From: Epiperipatus broadwayi
Lineage: Eukaryota > Onychophora > Udeonychophora > Euonychophora > Peripatidae
Length of the DNA: 64,000 nt
Reading direction: 5' to 3'
Assembly: GCA_028023455.1 (NCBI GenBank)
Contig: JAQFVV010012477.1
Location: 560,001 to 624,000 of the forward strand
Positions within the stretch are counted from its first letter, which is position 1; each line of letters starts with the position of its first letter. The translations under genes and the position numbers were made by a program. The notes beneath the pieces were generated by a model. It saw nothing but the letters and a program-made list of their open reading frames with translations. It made no database searches and had not been told where the DNA came from. Positions 1 to 10,979 of the stretch are shown piece by piece.

Positions 1-311
1 TCTTTGTATACTTCATTAAAATTCAATCTCTATATACCAGGAATTGAATGATCAGCTGCCCTTTGGATTTAATCTCACATACCATGCATTGTAATGACAT
101 AATAGAGAAGTTGCCAAGGAAACTCATAGATACATTCACATCAATGACTGATAGAACCAGGAACCAAAATGAAAAACATATCTTGAATGTTTTATAAAAA
201 CCTGGGGATAGTGCTGATAAATCTGTCATTAACATTTGTTAGTTTTTCTGATTACCAGTCAATGGTGGCAGAGGATGGACCTATTGTATATTCATGTCCA
301 AATCTGTCATG

Positions 312-840
312 TCATTGAGAATATTTTTGCAAAATTGTGGAAATGACCTTAGAATGTTTGGGTTTACATTGTTGTTACTATAGATAGTTTGTACATTCTT
401 GCTTTGGATATTTGCATATGTTTTTTAGAACTTGTACTTTGATCTTTGGAGTGAGTAACACCATTTAAATCTATATACTGATTAACTTGGAGAATTTGTA
501 TATCACTGTTGACATTTCCATTTGTTTGATTAGAATATGAACTTTTGTTACATATTCTGTTGATATTATTTGAGCTTATATCCTTGTTGCTGTGGGGATT
601 TTTTTAAATTTGTATTTTGACCTTTGGAGAAAATAATATCTGAATCAATACTTTAGTTATCAAGAAGAATTTGTGCATCACTGCTGATGTCATATCTGTA
701 TGTTTGCTTCAGATTTGGATTTTGCTGTTGGTATTATTAGACATTATATCCTTGATGCCATGGAGAATATTTACATTGTTGTAAATAAAGTTCTAATATG
801 TTCGATTAAAATCTGGGTTTTGATCTTGAGAGTTCATAAT
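312..840. repeat. Diverged tandem repeat, period about 178 bp
   Basis: Successive blocks repeat the same order of words: a phrase like ACTTTGATCTTTGGAG, then GAATTTGTATATCACTG, then TTATATCCTTG. The CTTTGGA word occurs at 444 and again at 622, which gives the 178-bp period; the GAATTTGT..ATCACTG block recurs around 492 and 669. Two copies align clearly and flanking sequence suggests partial third and fourth copies. Divergence is high, so the array is old. Open frames across it have no recognisable protein features and I do not regard them as genes. Confidence 0.6.
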
Positions 841-959
841 ATTAGCAGGATATATTTGTGGGATATATCTAGTCATATGATAGTGCCATCAACATATTTG
901 ACTTTGATTAAATTATTAAGTGTAATAATTTTTATCAAATTTATATTGTAAAAATCAGA

Positions 960-2448
960 GATATGCAAAAAAAAAAAGTAATTGGGTGAGTGAAAATTAT
1001 AAAAACTATATATAGGTAAGAATTTTACTTTGTCAACTTGTTATTTAATACTACATTGAGAGTATATAAAATACAGCTAGAAAACTGTGTTCTATGCAGG
1101 TGATTATTATTACTATTATTATTGCAACTTACTTGCTTATAAATACAAATTCAAAAAGAGATTACAAAACTTCAAGTTAAATAAAAATCTGTGAGATAAT
1201 TTATAGCTATTCATTTAGACTGTTTATAATGTTGTTAATCCTTATCTATCATTTTTCTAGATAAATATTTGTAAAAATGTTGGGTGTTGTGTTCATGTTC
1301 CAAATGAGCTCCACAGGTTGCATATATATGGATGACTTTCAGATGTAAAGGTCAATTATGAATAACAATTGAACAGGAACCCAACCAAGAATATATTTTG
1401 GATAGTATAGTGGTTCATCAAATGCTAAATAATGTGTTTTTAAATCAGTCTTTTCTGTCTTTCTCTTTTTATTCTACAGTAACTTAAATTGGTATAAGGC
1501 CTGGTGGGCATGAGTCTTCAGCTTCATTTAGTAACTTCCTATACTAATTTTAATAAGGATTTGTGTGTTTGCCCAACCACATTTTTATCTTTAACTACAC
1601 ACTTTGTTTTGTTTAGCTTAATCCCTTCAGAACTAAAAAAAAAACAATGACAGAAGCAAGTTAGTAGGAGTAGAAGTTCTCAGGTGTGATATTTGTTCAA
1701 GGCAATGCAATCATTCACAAGACTGTCTATTCCATATTCGATTTTTAAAACAAAATTATAGCTAGGAAACATTACATATTTAAGCATTACTATATATGAA
1801 TCACTTGTGTATCATGTAAAAGGATATAAGTAAGAAAATGTCTAAAAATTTCATGTCTCACACAGTCTGGCTAGGCAGACTTGGTTTGTCATGAGTAGAG
1901 AATTATTTATTACAGTACTAAAAATAATAATGATACCAACAGTCATTATAATACAGCAGAAGAAAGAGATGATACTACAGTTTTTTTCCTAATAATAGAT
2001 ACATGGTGTGTGTGAATTTATTTGATAAAAAAAATTTTAAGAACAAAACAAAGATCTGACTCTTAGTTAAGAAGCTAGCAAGATTTGATATTGGCAAAGC
2101 AGATTGTAGTTATACTTGATTTTCAAAGGATAGAAAGAGAACAAGTGGATGACAGCAATTTATTGAAAGGACATAGCAAGTCAATGGGGGGAAAGTGCAT
2201 TGTCTTTGGATTTGCTGTAAAATCTAATTTAGTATCTCCTATGTTTAAATTTTTTTTTGTATCAATGAAATGTTAATGATGTTAAAACTTAGCTTGCACA
2301 ATGCTATTAGGGCTCAATTACTATACAACAACCCTAGATAAAAAAATTTCAAAGAAATAAAGCTTTTATTCATGAATGATAGTATTATTACAGCAATATG
2401 ACTAAAAAATAAAAAAATGCACATGTTGAAAAAAATAGTATAGTTTGT
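960..2448. other. AT-rich intergenic sequence, nothing recognised
   Basis: I see only A/T-rich unique sequence with short A and T runs and a brief (ATT)n tract near 1107-1124. No frame shows a domain, there is no tRNA-like box pair, and I found no paired repeat arms. Confidence 0.6.
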
Positions 2449-2449
2449 C

Positions 2450-2645
2450 TGAACGTTATTGAGAATAATAATTTTATAGTTGTATATTCAAATGGATTAT
2501 TGTTATTGCATTTTCACATATTACATGAATTGATTATAATAAACACTTTAGAATAGGCAAAAAGTTATTCTAATGTTATTGGAAATAATGATTTTATTGC
2601 TATAAATTTAAATGGACTATTGTTATTGCATTTCATACTTTATAT
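2450..2645. repeat. Imperfect direct duplication, period 120 bp
   Basis: A block of about 70 bases beginning at GTTATTGAGAATAAT (2455) recurs at GTTATTGGAAATAAT (2575). Both copies end in the phrase ATTGTTATTGCATTT, and about 45 bases of unrelated sequence separate them. The copies differ at several positions, so the duplication is not recent. Confidence 0.65.
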
Positions 2646-2914
2646 AGATTGAGGATCACAAATATATTGTTTAACTAAAAATATAACTATAAAGAAATAT
2701 TGATGCATCTATATTGAAACATCAATACATTACAGCATAGTTAGAAGTCAAAATATAAGAGAAATTATTATTATAAGAGCACTTACAAGTCCAGATTGTT
2801 GGAAAGATAGGAAATCAGTATAATGTAAGATTAAAATGTCAGATACAGTAAAAAGTAGACCTTAATTTAATCATATTCATGGAATAATTGATGTTCATTT
2901 GTTAGGAGTACAAA

Positions 2915-2979
2915 TTTTAATTTTAATAACTGTTGAATTTAGTAAGTATTTACTAAATTCACAGTTATTAAAATTAAAA
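2915..2979. repeat. Short near-perfect hairpin (31-base and 30-base arms)
   Basis: The left arm at 2915-2945 and the right arm at 2950-2979 are reverse complements apart from one missing base near the middle, with a four-base GTAT loop. It could be a tiny MITE relic or a cruciform-prone site. No poly-T run in a transcription context suggests a terminator, and this is eukaryotic DNA. Confidence 0.75.
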
Positions 2980-3439
2980 CTAATTTGGGCATCCAGGGAT
3001 GGAAAATCATTAGAATATGGGTTTCTCATGAGAATGCATTATGGATACAACTAAGTATATTCATGGATTCACTAAAAAAGCATCATAAGTGTTTTTGTGA
3101 TAATGATTTTATTATTAAGAAGTTTATTAAAAGGAAACATGATATATTCTATATTGCAGAATAATAGATTATATGTGAAACTTCATAATCAAATTGAGAT
3201 CTGAAAGCAGTAGTTAAATGACAAAAAGGGTTAAAAATTATTTAGCCAATTGCTGATCATAGTATTCTACATGCTTTTGATGCACTAAAAGCACCATATA
3301 AATCTGAGAAAAGATATACCAATTCTATTTAATTCAGAAATCACAGTAGAATGATAATAATGATATTTTGAACAAGAGGAAAAAAACTATTTTGATCATT
3401 TTTGAATAATGATTTAATAAGTAAGATAATAACTTTTAA

Positions 3440-4085
3440 CAATCCTTGGAAATCAACCGTCTACACATACCCTGTATATATTTAAACACTTCAGCAATAC
3501 TCTCCTTTCCAAATGCAAGATAAAGATTTTTGAAAAGACAGAATAAATCCAGCCTACCTTTTCAACCTAAGTGTATATGTATAAGCAAATCTTAAGCATG
3601 TAGAAATGAGAACTTGAATATATTAAATGACTACTTTTAATTCCATTTACTATGTCTTAATGATTGATGTTTGTGAATTATTTCCTACTCAATTTTAGAT
3701 GTAATGTTGAACATATATAATGATTTATATAAAGACCCTAATTAGGGAACACCATTCTACACATGCACTATATAGATTTAAACAGTTCAGAAATACTCTC
3801 CTTTCAAACTCAAGATAATATTATTTGAAATGATAGGATGAATCCACTCTACCTTTTTTTTCTATATGTATTTGTATATGCAGATTTTAACCATTTAGAA
3901 ATGAGAGTGTGAAGATATTAATTAATCACTAGTTTACTTATACAAATATGCTTAGATTAAAAAGGTAGAGAGGGTTCATCCTATCTTTTCAAAAGATTTT
4001 ATATTGTGTTGGAAAGGAGAGTACTCTTGAAACCTGTAAATCTATACAACACAAGTGTAGAAAAGTGATTCCTTAATACCTATTA
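3440..4085. repeat. Three diverged copies of a foldback/MITE family
   Basis: Copy 1 (about 3440-3640) and copy 2 (about 3740-3930) are in direct orientation. They share the phrases CTACACAT, AATACTCTCCTTTC, GAATCCA and ATTTAGAAATGAGA. Copy 3 (about 3955-4085) is inverted relative to copy 2 and makes a short-looped hairpin with it. The related palindrome follows at 4212-4634. No coding potential is visible, so these are non-autonomous. The superfamily cannot be told without clean termini. Confidence 0.65.
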
Positions 4086-4211
4086 CAAATTAAAAACATA
4101 GTGCAATATGACAACTTTTAATAACAGATTCATTTTATCTAATTATTTATGCTTTGACACAGATACCTAGATAGTAAAGACAAAATATATCTTTACAATA
4201 TCAAAAATATT

Positions 4212-4634
4212 AAAGATCAGCCTTTTCAAGCTATTGTGCATGCACTTTTATGAGTGTTAATAATAAATGAATACTTTCACTCCTAACACAAGGTATAGTA
4301 TTTATGAAAGAATAAAATGAATCACTTATTCTTTCTGACCCAAATCCTTATATATGGGCAAATCTTAAGTGCTGGAAATGAAAGTGTGAGGATAGTCCAC
4401 TAACTTTAAATTACTGTTTACAATGTCTGTAATTTAAAATGACTGGTCTATCCTCATGCTTTCATTTTCAGTACTTAAAATTTGCCCATATATAAGCATT
4501 TGGGTTGGAAAGAATAAGTGATTCATTTTATTCTTTCATAAATACTATACCTTGTGTTGGGAGTGAAAGTATTCATTTATTATTAACACTCGTAAAAGCA
4601 CATGCACAATAGCTTGAAAAGGCTGATCTTTAAT
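4212..4634. mobile_element. Long foldback element (arms about 190 bp)
   Basis: The sequence from 4212 to about 4405 reappears as its reverse complement from about 4443 to 4634, with a loop of about 40 bases. Outer ends read AAAGATCAGCCTTTTCAAGC and its complement. Arm identity is very high, far above that of the related diverged copies just upstream, which implies a young element or gene conversion between arms. It carries no open frame of note. I infer a non-autonomous foldback or MITE; the superfamily is undetermined. Confidence 0.85.
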
Positions 4635-4639
4635 GTATT

Positions 4640-5810
4640 ACAATTTATAAAACATAGCACAATAAAATAAATGCTTATTTAAATATCAAAAATGAAAAGT
4701 TCCTGATAAAATACCTGAAGAAGTTTTAAAATACAGTGGTGATACGATAGTTTTAAAAATATTAAAATTGCTTAGGCATGTTTAAACATATAAAATTATT
4801 TCACATGATCCCAAAGATGATTCTATGGTTTCAATTTTTAAAATAAAAAAGTGTAGTAAAGATTGCAATAATCATCATAGATCTCATTCTTATCCATTAC
4901 AACAAAGATACTAGCATAAATTTTGTTGAATATGTTGATATCATTAAGGATGAATGGTTAGCCATAATCCAATTTCATTTTAAAGAATCAAAAAGCACTA
5001 TAGTAATGGTTATAATTACAAGAAAATGCATGAAAATTGTCAAAAATAGTTAGAGGCATAAATTACTTGTTTTGATTTAGTCAAAATATTTATTGGGTTA
5101 AGTGAACAGATTTGTTGCATTGTTTGAAATTAATTGGTTGTCCACTAAAATTTATTTGTCCTATACAACTTCTATATAATGAAATGTAAGGAAGTATTGT
5201 TTATACAGGTAACAGATTCTAAAACAGATATTATTGTTTTCAATTTTTATGGTATTTGTCTTTGGAATTTCTATAGGCAACTTAATAAAACAAGGGTCAA
5301 GATGTAACACAGATTTTCTGAATACTTTTTAATTTGCATTGTTTAAAAAAGATGAAAACAAGTTTCATCTTTTCACATTAGGGATTTGCAGTATGCTTAT
5401 TATTGTTTTATTTTTATCAGATCAAACGATGATTTACAGAATGTTGTTATTTTTTTTAAGACAAAATATAAAAAATTTGGTTTATTTATTAATGATCAAA
5501 AGTTCCTTTATTATCCAGTGACAGAAAAAAAAAATTCTCAACAACTTTTAGCTTTAAGGTTTATCAACTTCAGGATGTAAACCAATTTAAGTGTATTGAT
5601 AAGTTTTTAATAAGAAAATAGATTTAAATAATGAGACACACAATTCTACAGTGTTATTGCTATTTTCACAAGTCAAAGATAGAGTATGTCACCACAGGAA
5701 ACTGAAACTAAGTTATCTCTCTATAAAATTTTTATTTTGAGTAATTTATCATTTGGACGTGAGACCTTCTCATCCTGCCAATGCAAGACAAAAACAATAG
5801 AAATTTTGTA
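4640..5810. other. AT-rich intergenic sequence, nothing recognised
   Basis: This stretch is unique A/T-rich sequence. Two overlapping short open frames near 5340-5580 consist of hydrophobic, Phe/Leu/Ile-rich translation typical of AT-rich noncoding DNA, and neither resembles a known domain. Confidence 0.55.
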
Positions 5811-5922
5811 TCTTATAATGCTCTATAAAATTTTAAAAAGTACAAAAGAAAATTTCATAAAACTAATCTTATAATGCTCTATAAAATTTTAAAAAGTACA
5901 AAAGAAAATTTCATAAAACTAA
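5811..5922. repeat. Exact 56-bp tandem duplication
   Basis: The unit at 5811-5866 (starting TCTTATAATGCTCTATAAAA) is repeated without a mismatch at 5867-5922. Identity over the whole unit means the duplication is recent or an assembly artefact. It has no coding meaning. Confidence 0.95.
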
Positions 5923-5924
5923 TC

Positions 5925-6640
5925 ATTCTGCCATTCAACATTGTAAATATGATGCCATAGACCTCATTTTTAAAAGCATATCTTTGTTACATTGTACATG
6001 TAAAACAATAAGCAATATAATCCTTTCTTTAAAAGGTAATGTATGACGAACTTTAGCATAGTTTTTTGAGGATGTAGACTCCATCTGCATTTTACATATT
6101 ATCTCAAAGACATTCCAAAGAAATGCAATATTGATTATTTCCATTGGAGAATTACAGTAGAAAATAAAAGATTTTGAAGCTTTACAATTAGACATGGTAT
6201 TGAAATAATTTAAAAAATAAATATTTTCTGTTAAAGAAATTAAATGATAGCATAAAATATTAAACAGAACAATTAACATTTTGTGGTTGTAATCGCAAAA
6301 CACATTTCTAGAACTTTTTTTTTTTTTTGGAGTTGGAATAAACTGCTATATGTATGTTTTTTGTCTGAAAATAATATTAATGTCCATTTGTAGTAAAACA
6401 GATCATCAATAAGTCCATAACCAATCATGGGATTTACTATATTATTTTTGAGCAGTTTAACAATGAAGGATAAGACAATATTAAAAATCCAATTAGTATG
6501 GTTTTATGATGTTTTTTTGTACTAAGCTTTAACCTATAATAGTTAAATGTCTATTAAATATAAGAGATGATTACGATAGTATATGAAGATAAAATGTTAA
6601 ACATGTTTTGTATTATGACTAGTAAGACAAATGGTTCTAT
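5925..6640. other. AT-rich intergenic sequence, nothing recognised
   Basis: I see unique A/T-rich sequence with a T run at about 6317-6328. A 122-codon minus-strand frame at 5935-6303 is the longest by-chance frame here. Its translation is mixed hydrophobic and Cys/Asn-rich with no domain that I recognise, so I leave it as non-genic. Confidence 0.5.
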
Positions 6641-7035
6641 GATAATCTCTTGGCTGCTCATCAAAAGTTTATTGTTTAATGGACTTGAGCCTTGGACCTC
6701 ACTGCCTGTTGTGGTGGTTGGGGCAATGCTGGACTTGTTCACCTATTCAGCTGAAGCATTTGGGTCTTCACTTTAGGGTTCCAGAGGTGGGATTATTGGA
6801 TGATGGATGATTTCTTGGTGGCCGGGCCATGTAGATTCATGTACAGATAGACATTAATCAAAATTATAATAAACCTTTTATGGATATAATTGTTATTGAG
6901 CATATGCACTTTATATAAACCTGGTCAATAATTGTTTTACCATGTAACATTGAACACTTTGTAATCCTCAACAGGTAAGGGTACCCGAAAATTTTTGTAA
7001 TCTTTTAACCAATAATGGTAACTTTTAAAAGAAAC
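6640..7035 (+). mobile_element. Truncated copy A of a degraded transposable element
   Basis: This segment is the reverse complement, with substitutions, of 10980-11330. It is GC-richer than its surroundings at first and becomes AT-rich towards its right end. Both copies keep one frame with the same peptide words (PW-SLPVVVV, MLD, FTYSAEAF, RGG-IG) followed by a shared TGA, which suggests the C-terminus of an element ORF. In this copy a TAG interrupts the frame at about 6773, where copy B has CAG. After the shared stop come about 200 bases resembling a 3' untranslated region ending near AATAATGGTAAC. The family was not identified. Confidence 0.6.
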
Positions 7036-8512
7036 TATTATGCACTTCTAGGTAAGATTAAATAGGCAGTTATTCACCAACAAGTAATATATAATTAAAA
7101 GAATAAACAAGAACTGAACAACTAAAATAAAATCTTAGGTCTATTATTTTTTTCTGTTGTTTCTGGATTTGAACTTATTTAAATTCAAATTCCAAGAGTC
7201 ATTGCTCAACAATGTTATTTAGTACCATATATATAATACAAATTGTGAAATAAATACTATTATTACTATGAATAAATATATTATTAGTGTATAATGTATT
7301 GTATTTTATAACGCATTATAATTGGAAAGAAAAAAAGGATGTTTTTTTTTTTTTCATTTCTTCTTAGGGCTTCTAAATTTTATTTGGTATTCAACAAACA
7401 ATCGACTTTGACATTTACATCAAGTTCAACGACTGCTCGATAAATTATTTTTATAAAATGTCATCTCCAGTTATTACTAACAATGAAATAAATGATTATA
7501 TAGGAAGATAATCTTTTTGTTAATGAAATATATAAATATTCTAATAACATTAGTCTCTCTGAATAATAAAATGTCATTTGCATAAGCTCATATATGAATA
7601 AAGCATGTGCGTGCGTTCAAAAAAATATTATTTACAAAAGAAATATTTAAAATAAAGACTTTTTGACAATAATTATTATTTAGACTTTAATTCCTTTATT
7701 TTTTATGCGCACGTGTGTATTGACAATGATCAATGTTTATAATAACAATTAAACTGGAAAACCATTTCTTATTTCTTTCTACCTTACCTCAAATAAATTA
7801 TTATTATAGTAGAAAATATAAGTATCATAATTTATAAGGTTATTTTTAAATAATGATGAAAGAGCGATTGCTTATTAATTGCATCTTAGATGCTAACAAA
7901 AAATGAAGAAGTGGCAAAATTAATTTAAAAAATAACGCATTGGCATCATTAAACAACTCCAAAAAAAAAAAAAAAAAAGCTAAGAATTGTAATTAGGTAA
8001 TCCGAAATTGTCAGTCACAAAGAAAATATTTATTTCTATTAGATAAATAGAGAGAGTAAAAGGAAATGACATTATATAATGCAGACTTTCAAGCAAAATT
8101 AACATAATAAAATTAATAAAACTTTGAGAATTCAATAACATTTTATTGCCAATAAACTTTTCCAACAATAAAAGCAGTAAAAGCAATAGTTGGAGGCAGC
8201 AAGTTGAAACTCTTCAGTTTAATATAAAACATAAGCAATCATAATTAGTCCAGATTATAAATTATCTTCTGTGAACATCCAGTAAAGCAAAAAACAAACA
8301 AACAAACTCACAAGTTTATACTATCTCCTAGAGATAATTTGTGGGATGTACTTTTAAAGATAACACTAGATATTAGTCTGAAGCTTTATAATCCCTAACT
8401 AAAACATGTATTTGGAATGCAAGCTAAAAATAGGTTAAGATACTTCTTACAAAAGTAGGTTAACTAAAACAGCACATGATCACCATTACCTATGCTTGCT
8501 TATAACTGTTAT
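7035..8512. other. AT-rich intergenic sequence, nothing recognised
   Basis: The stretch holds unique A/T-rich DNA with homopolymer runs near 7343-7354 (T) and 7961-7978 (A). A small minus-strand frame at 7980-8186 opens with a Leu run that comes from an AG-rich tract and is not evidence of a signal peptide. I see no gene here. Confidence 0.5.
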
Positions 8513-8513
8513 T

Positions 8514-9219
8514 AAAACAGGCAAAACTCTCTATATGTATTGCCACTCAGTGCAGGCCAGAGTAATCAATGGATGCCATAAGGCCTGTGCAAAAAATCCC
8601 CATCTAGTGCCTACTCATCCAATATCCTCAGACTAGTTTCTGGCTTGTGGCCTTTGTCAGTGAGCAGCCTTGGATCTGAGAGCACTGCACCTAGATCTTA
8701 GGATTTAATGCAACTCTTCAGCAGCCACTTTTTATCTCTACTTAACTACAAAACTATGAGTTTTAAATTAAAAACACTGTAATATTTTCAATCCAAGCTC
8801 ATTATCTTACATAGTGATAAGGTCTGAACTTAGTTCAGTACCCATACATGTTGGTGATTTTGGTTCTTTAATAACTGTAGTCACCACTATCCTATTAGGC
8901 AGGATTAGTTTTAAGCCAATAAGCATCACATGATCACCATTTTATATGCTTGCATTTCCTATGTTTTCAGTTTAAGACTCATAGTTTTGTAGTTAAGTAG
9001 AGATAAATGTGGCTGCTGGATGATTGCATTAGATCCTAAGATCTAAGTGCAGTGCTCTCATATCAAGGCTCCTCACTGACAAAAGCCACAAGCCAGAAAC
9101 TAGCCTGGGGATATTGGATGAATAGGCGCAGGGGGGATTTTATGCACAAGCCTCCTGGCATCCATTGATTACTCTGACTTGCACTGAGTGGCAATACATA
9201 TAGAGAGTTTTTCCTGCTT
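8514..9219. mobile_element. Large foldback element with about 250-bp arms
   Basis: The left arm (about 8514-8768) and right arm (about 8969-9219) are diverged reverse complements. Matching phrases include CTCTATATGTATTGCCACTC against its complement at the far right, ATCCATTGATTACTCT, and CTTAACTACAAAACTATGAG. The 200-base interior repeats the phrase CATGATCACCATT..TATGCTTGC that also lies just outside the left arm at about 8475. The arms are GC-richer than the flanks. No protein motif was found. A shortened relative lies at 58200-58279 and 59042-59070. Confidence 0.8.
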
Positions 9220-10228
9220 TATTAACTAAAACAGAACAATAATTATCATAATGGATATTAAAAAATACAATATTTATTGGAAAAAAAATAGAAAAATAAA
9301 ACAAAACTAAAAATGTTAATATCTTTTGAAAGGATTAAAAGAAAAATTCTTAAAAGAAACCAGAAAACATCCCAAAGCAAAATCATGGAGTTTTCAAAGT
9401 TAAGTAAAACATAAATGTACTTACAAAAATAGAAGCCAATTTTCAAGGTTTCCTAAAGAAATTTCTGGTAGTATCTGAAACTGGCCCATAAAAAAATTTG
9501 TAATATATATAAAAAACAGTGTATACAAAACTCCCAGAATATATACATATAAATTTATCAGACCATTCATTAATAAAGATGGGATACCATTTAGAAATTT
9601 CACCTTTATTGTTGAAAGGAGATTGCCTTGATAATAGCTTTAAGTTGCTAATTGTTACTGATTTTAGGATTGTCTAAGTGTTGACTAGTTTTTAATGATA
9701 TATAAGTAAATCATTTATTAGTAAAATCATTAAATAATTAAAAAAATTATTGAATATCATCAATTGCCTTATTACACCATAGAAAATATATAATGAGTAT
9801 GTTTTTCCATAATACATTATTTTATGAATAGTTCCTTACATTAATAATTTGTCTAATAAGCAATTTAATTTCTCTATTAATGAAGAGCTTTTATTTTTAT
9901 CTTTTTGTTTTTCATTGTTTCATATATGTACTTTATCCAAATTAACTAGAAATAATCCATTAAATTTTCTTTCATGATCATGAAATAGAAATGATATTTT
10001 AACACTCTGGATGTTATGTTATTTAATGGACATTAATAATTATATGAAAAAATTAAATATTTTCTTCAAATAATATCTGACTTATCATGATGATCACAAA
10101 GGCTAATTAATTTATATATAAGTTGCTCTAATGCTCTTTAAATGCTATCTTTAGAATTACTATGTAGTCTGCTTATATTATTTGTTGTAATGTATATAAC
10201 ATTGAATGAATTGTTTTTTCTATAGCTA
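9220..10228. other. AT-rich intergenic sequence, nothing recognised
   Basis: Only A/T-rich unique sequence is visible. Two overlapping short minus-strand frames at 9258-9603 give Phe/Leu/Ile-rich translations without any recognisable motif. Confidence 0.55.
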
Positions 10229-10229
10229 A

Positions 10230-10978
10230 AAAGTTTTATTGTTACATTTTCATTTACTATTGTCAAACTTCCTCCACTCACAACTTTGACACCATTCATT
10301 TCAGATAAATACAATAATGATTATTACTAATCATTTTCGAAACTAGAGATTATCTCTAGCACAGATATAAACTTTAAACCTCAGTTAAAGATTAATATAT
10401 CTGATTTTTTATTTATTTTACACACACGGAATTATTAACCTTTCTCTTTCCCATGTGTAATATTTTATAGATATAATAAACACATCCATACTTCCCCATT
10501 CTTTTTAAATTCACTTAAATAAAGATATAATAAAAGACAAATGATTCCCAAGATGCATTTTGTCCTGAACCAGCACTCATCAGTTGACCCAGGTCGCTAT
10601 CTCTCTCTCATATATATATATCTTTATGAAAAGTATTTAATCTAGAGCAAATTGTTACATTTTCATTTACCATTGTCAAACTTTCTCCACTCACAACTTT
10701 GATGCCATCCATTTCGAAACTAGAGATTATCTCTAGCACAGATATAAACTTTAAACCTCAGTTAAAGATTAATATATCTGATTTTTTATTTATTTTACAT
10801 ACACGTAGTGAGTAGAGGAAGTTTGACAATGGTAATGAAGAGGTAACAATTTACTCTAGATAAATACTTTTCATATAATAAAAATATATATGAGAGATAG
10901 TGACCTGGGCCAACTGATGAGTGCTGGTTCAGCACAAAATGCACATTGAAGGTCATTTGTCTTTTATTATATCTTTAT
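10230..10978. repeat. Compound direct and inverted repeat carrying SINE-family ends
   Basis: A block at about 10235-10425 recurs at about 10640-10800. Shared phrases are GTTACATTTTCATTTAC, CTCCACTCACAACTTTGA and CGAAACTAGAGATTATCTCT; the Cs of the last phrase are 377 bases apart, and the first copy has about 30 extra bases. Around the second copy, about 10535-10690 is the reverse complement of about 10805-10978, including the phrase CACTCATCAGTTGACCCAGG and its complement at about 10900. The outer arms belong to the SINE-like family also seen at 27600 and 32200. The structure looks like an inverted pair with a nested duplicate. Confidence 0.7.
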
Positions 10979-10979
10979 T

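Noticed and set aside
5935-6303. 122-codon minus-strand frame
   Set aside because: It is the longest frame outside the transposable elements apart from those above, but composition follows the AT-rich background and no motif or flanking gene signal is visible. I could not exclude an exon, but have no positive evidence.
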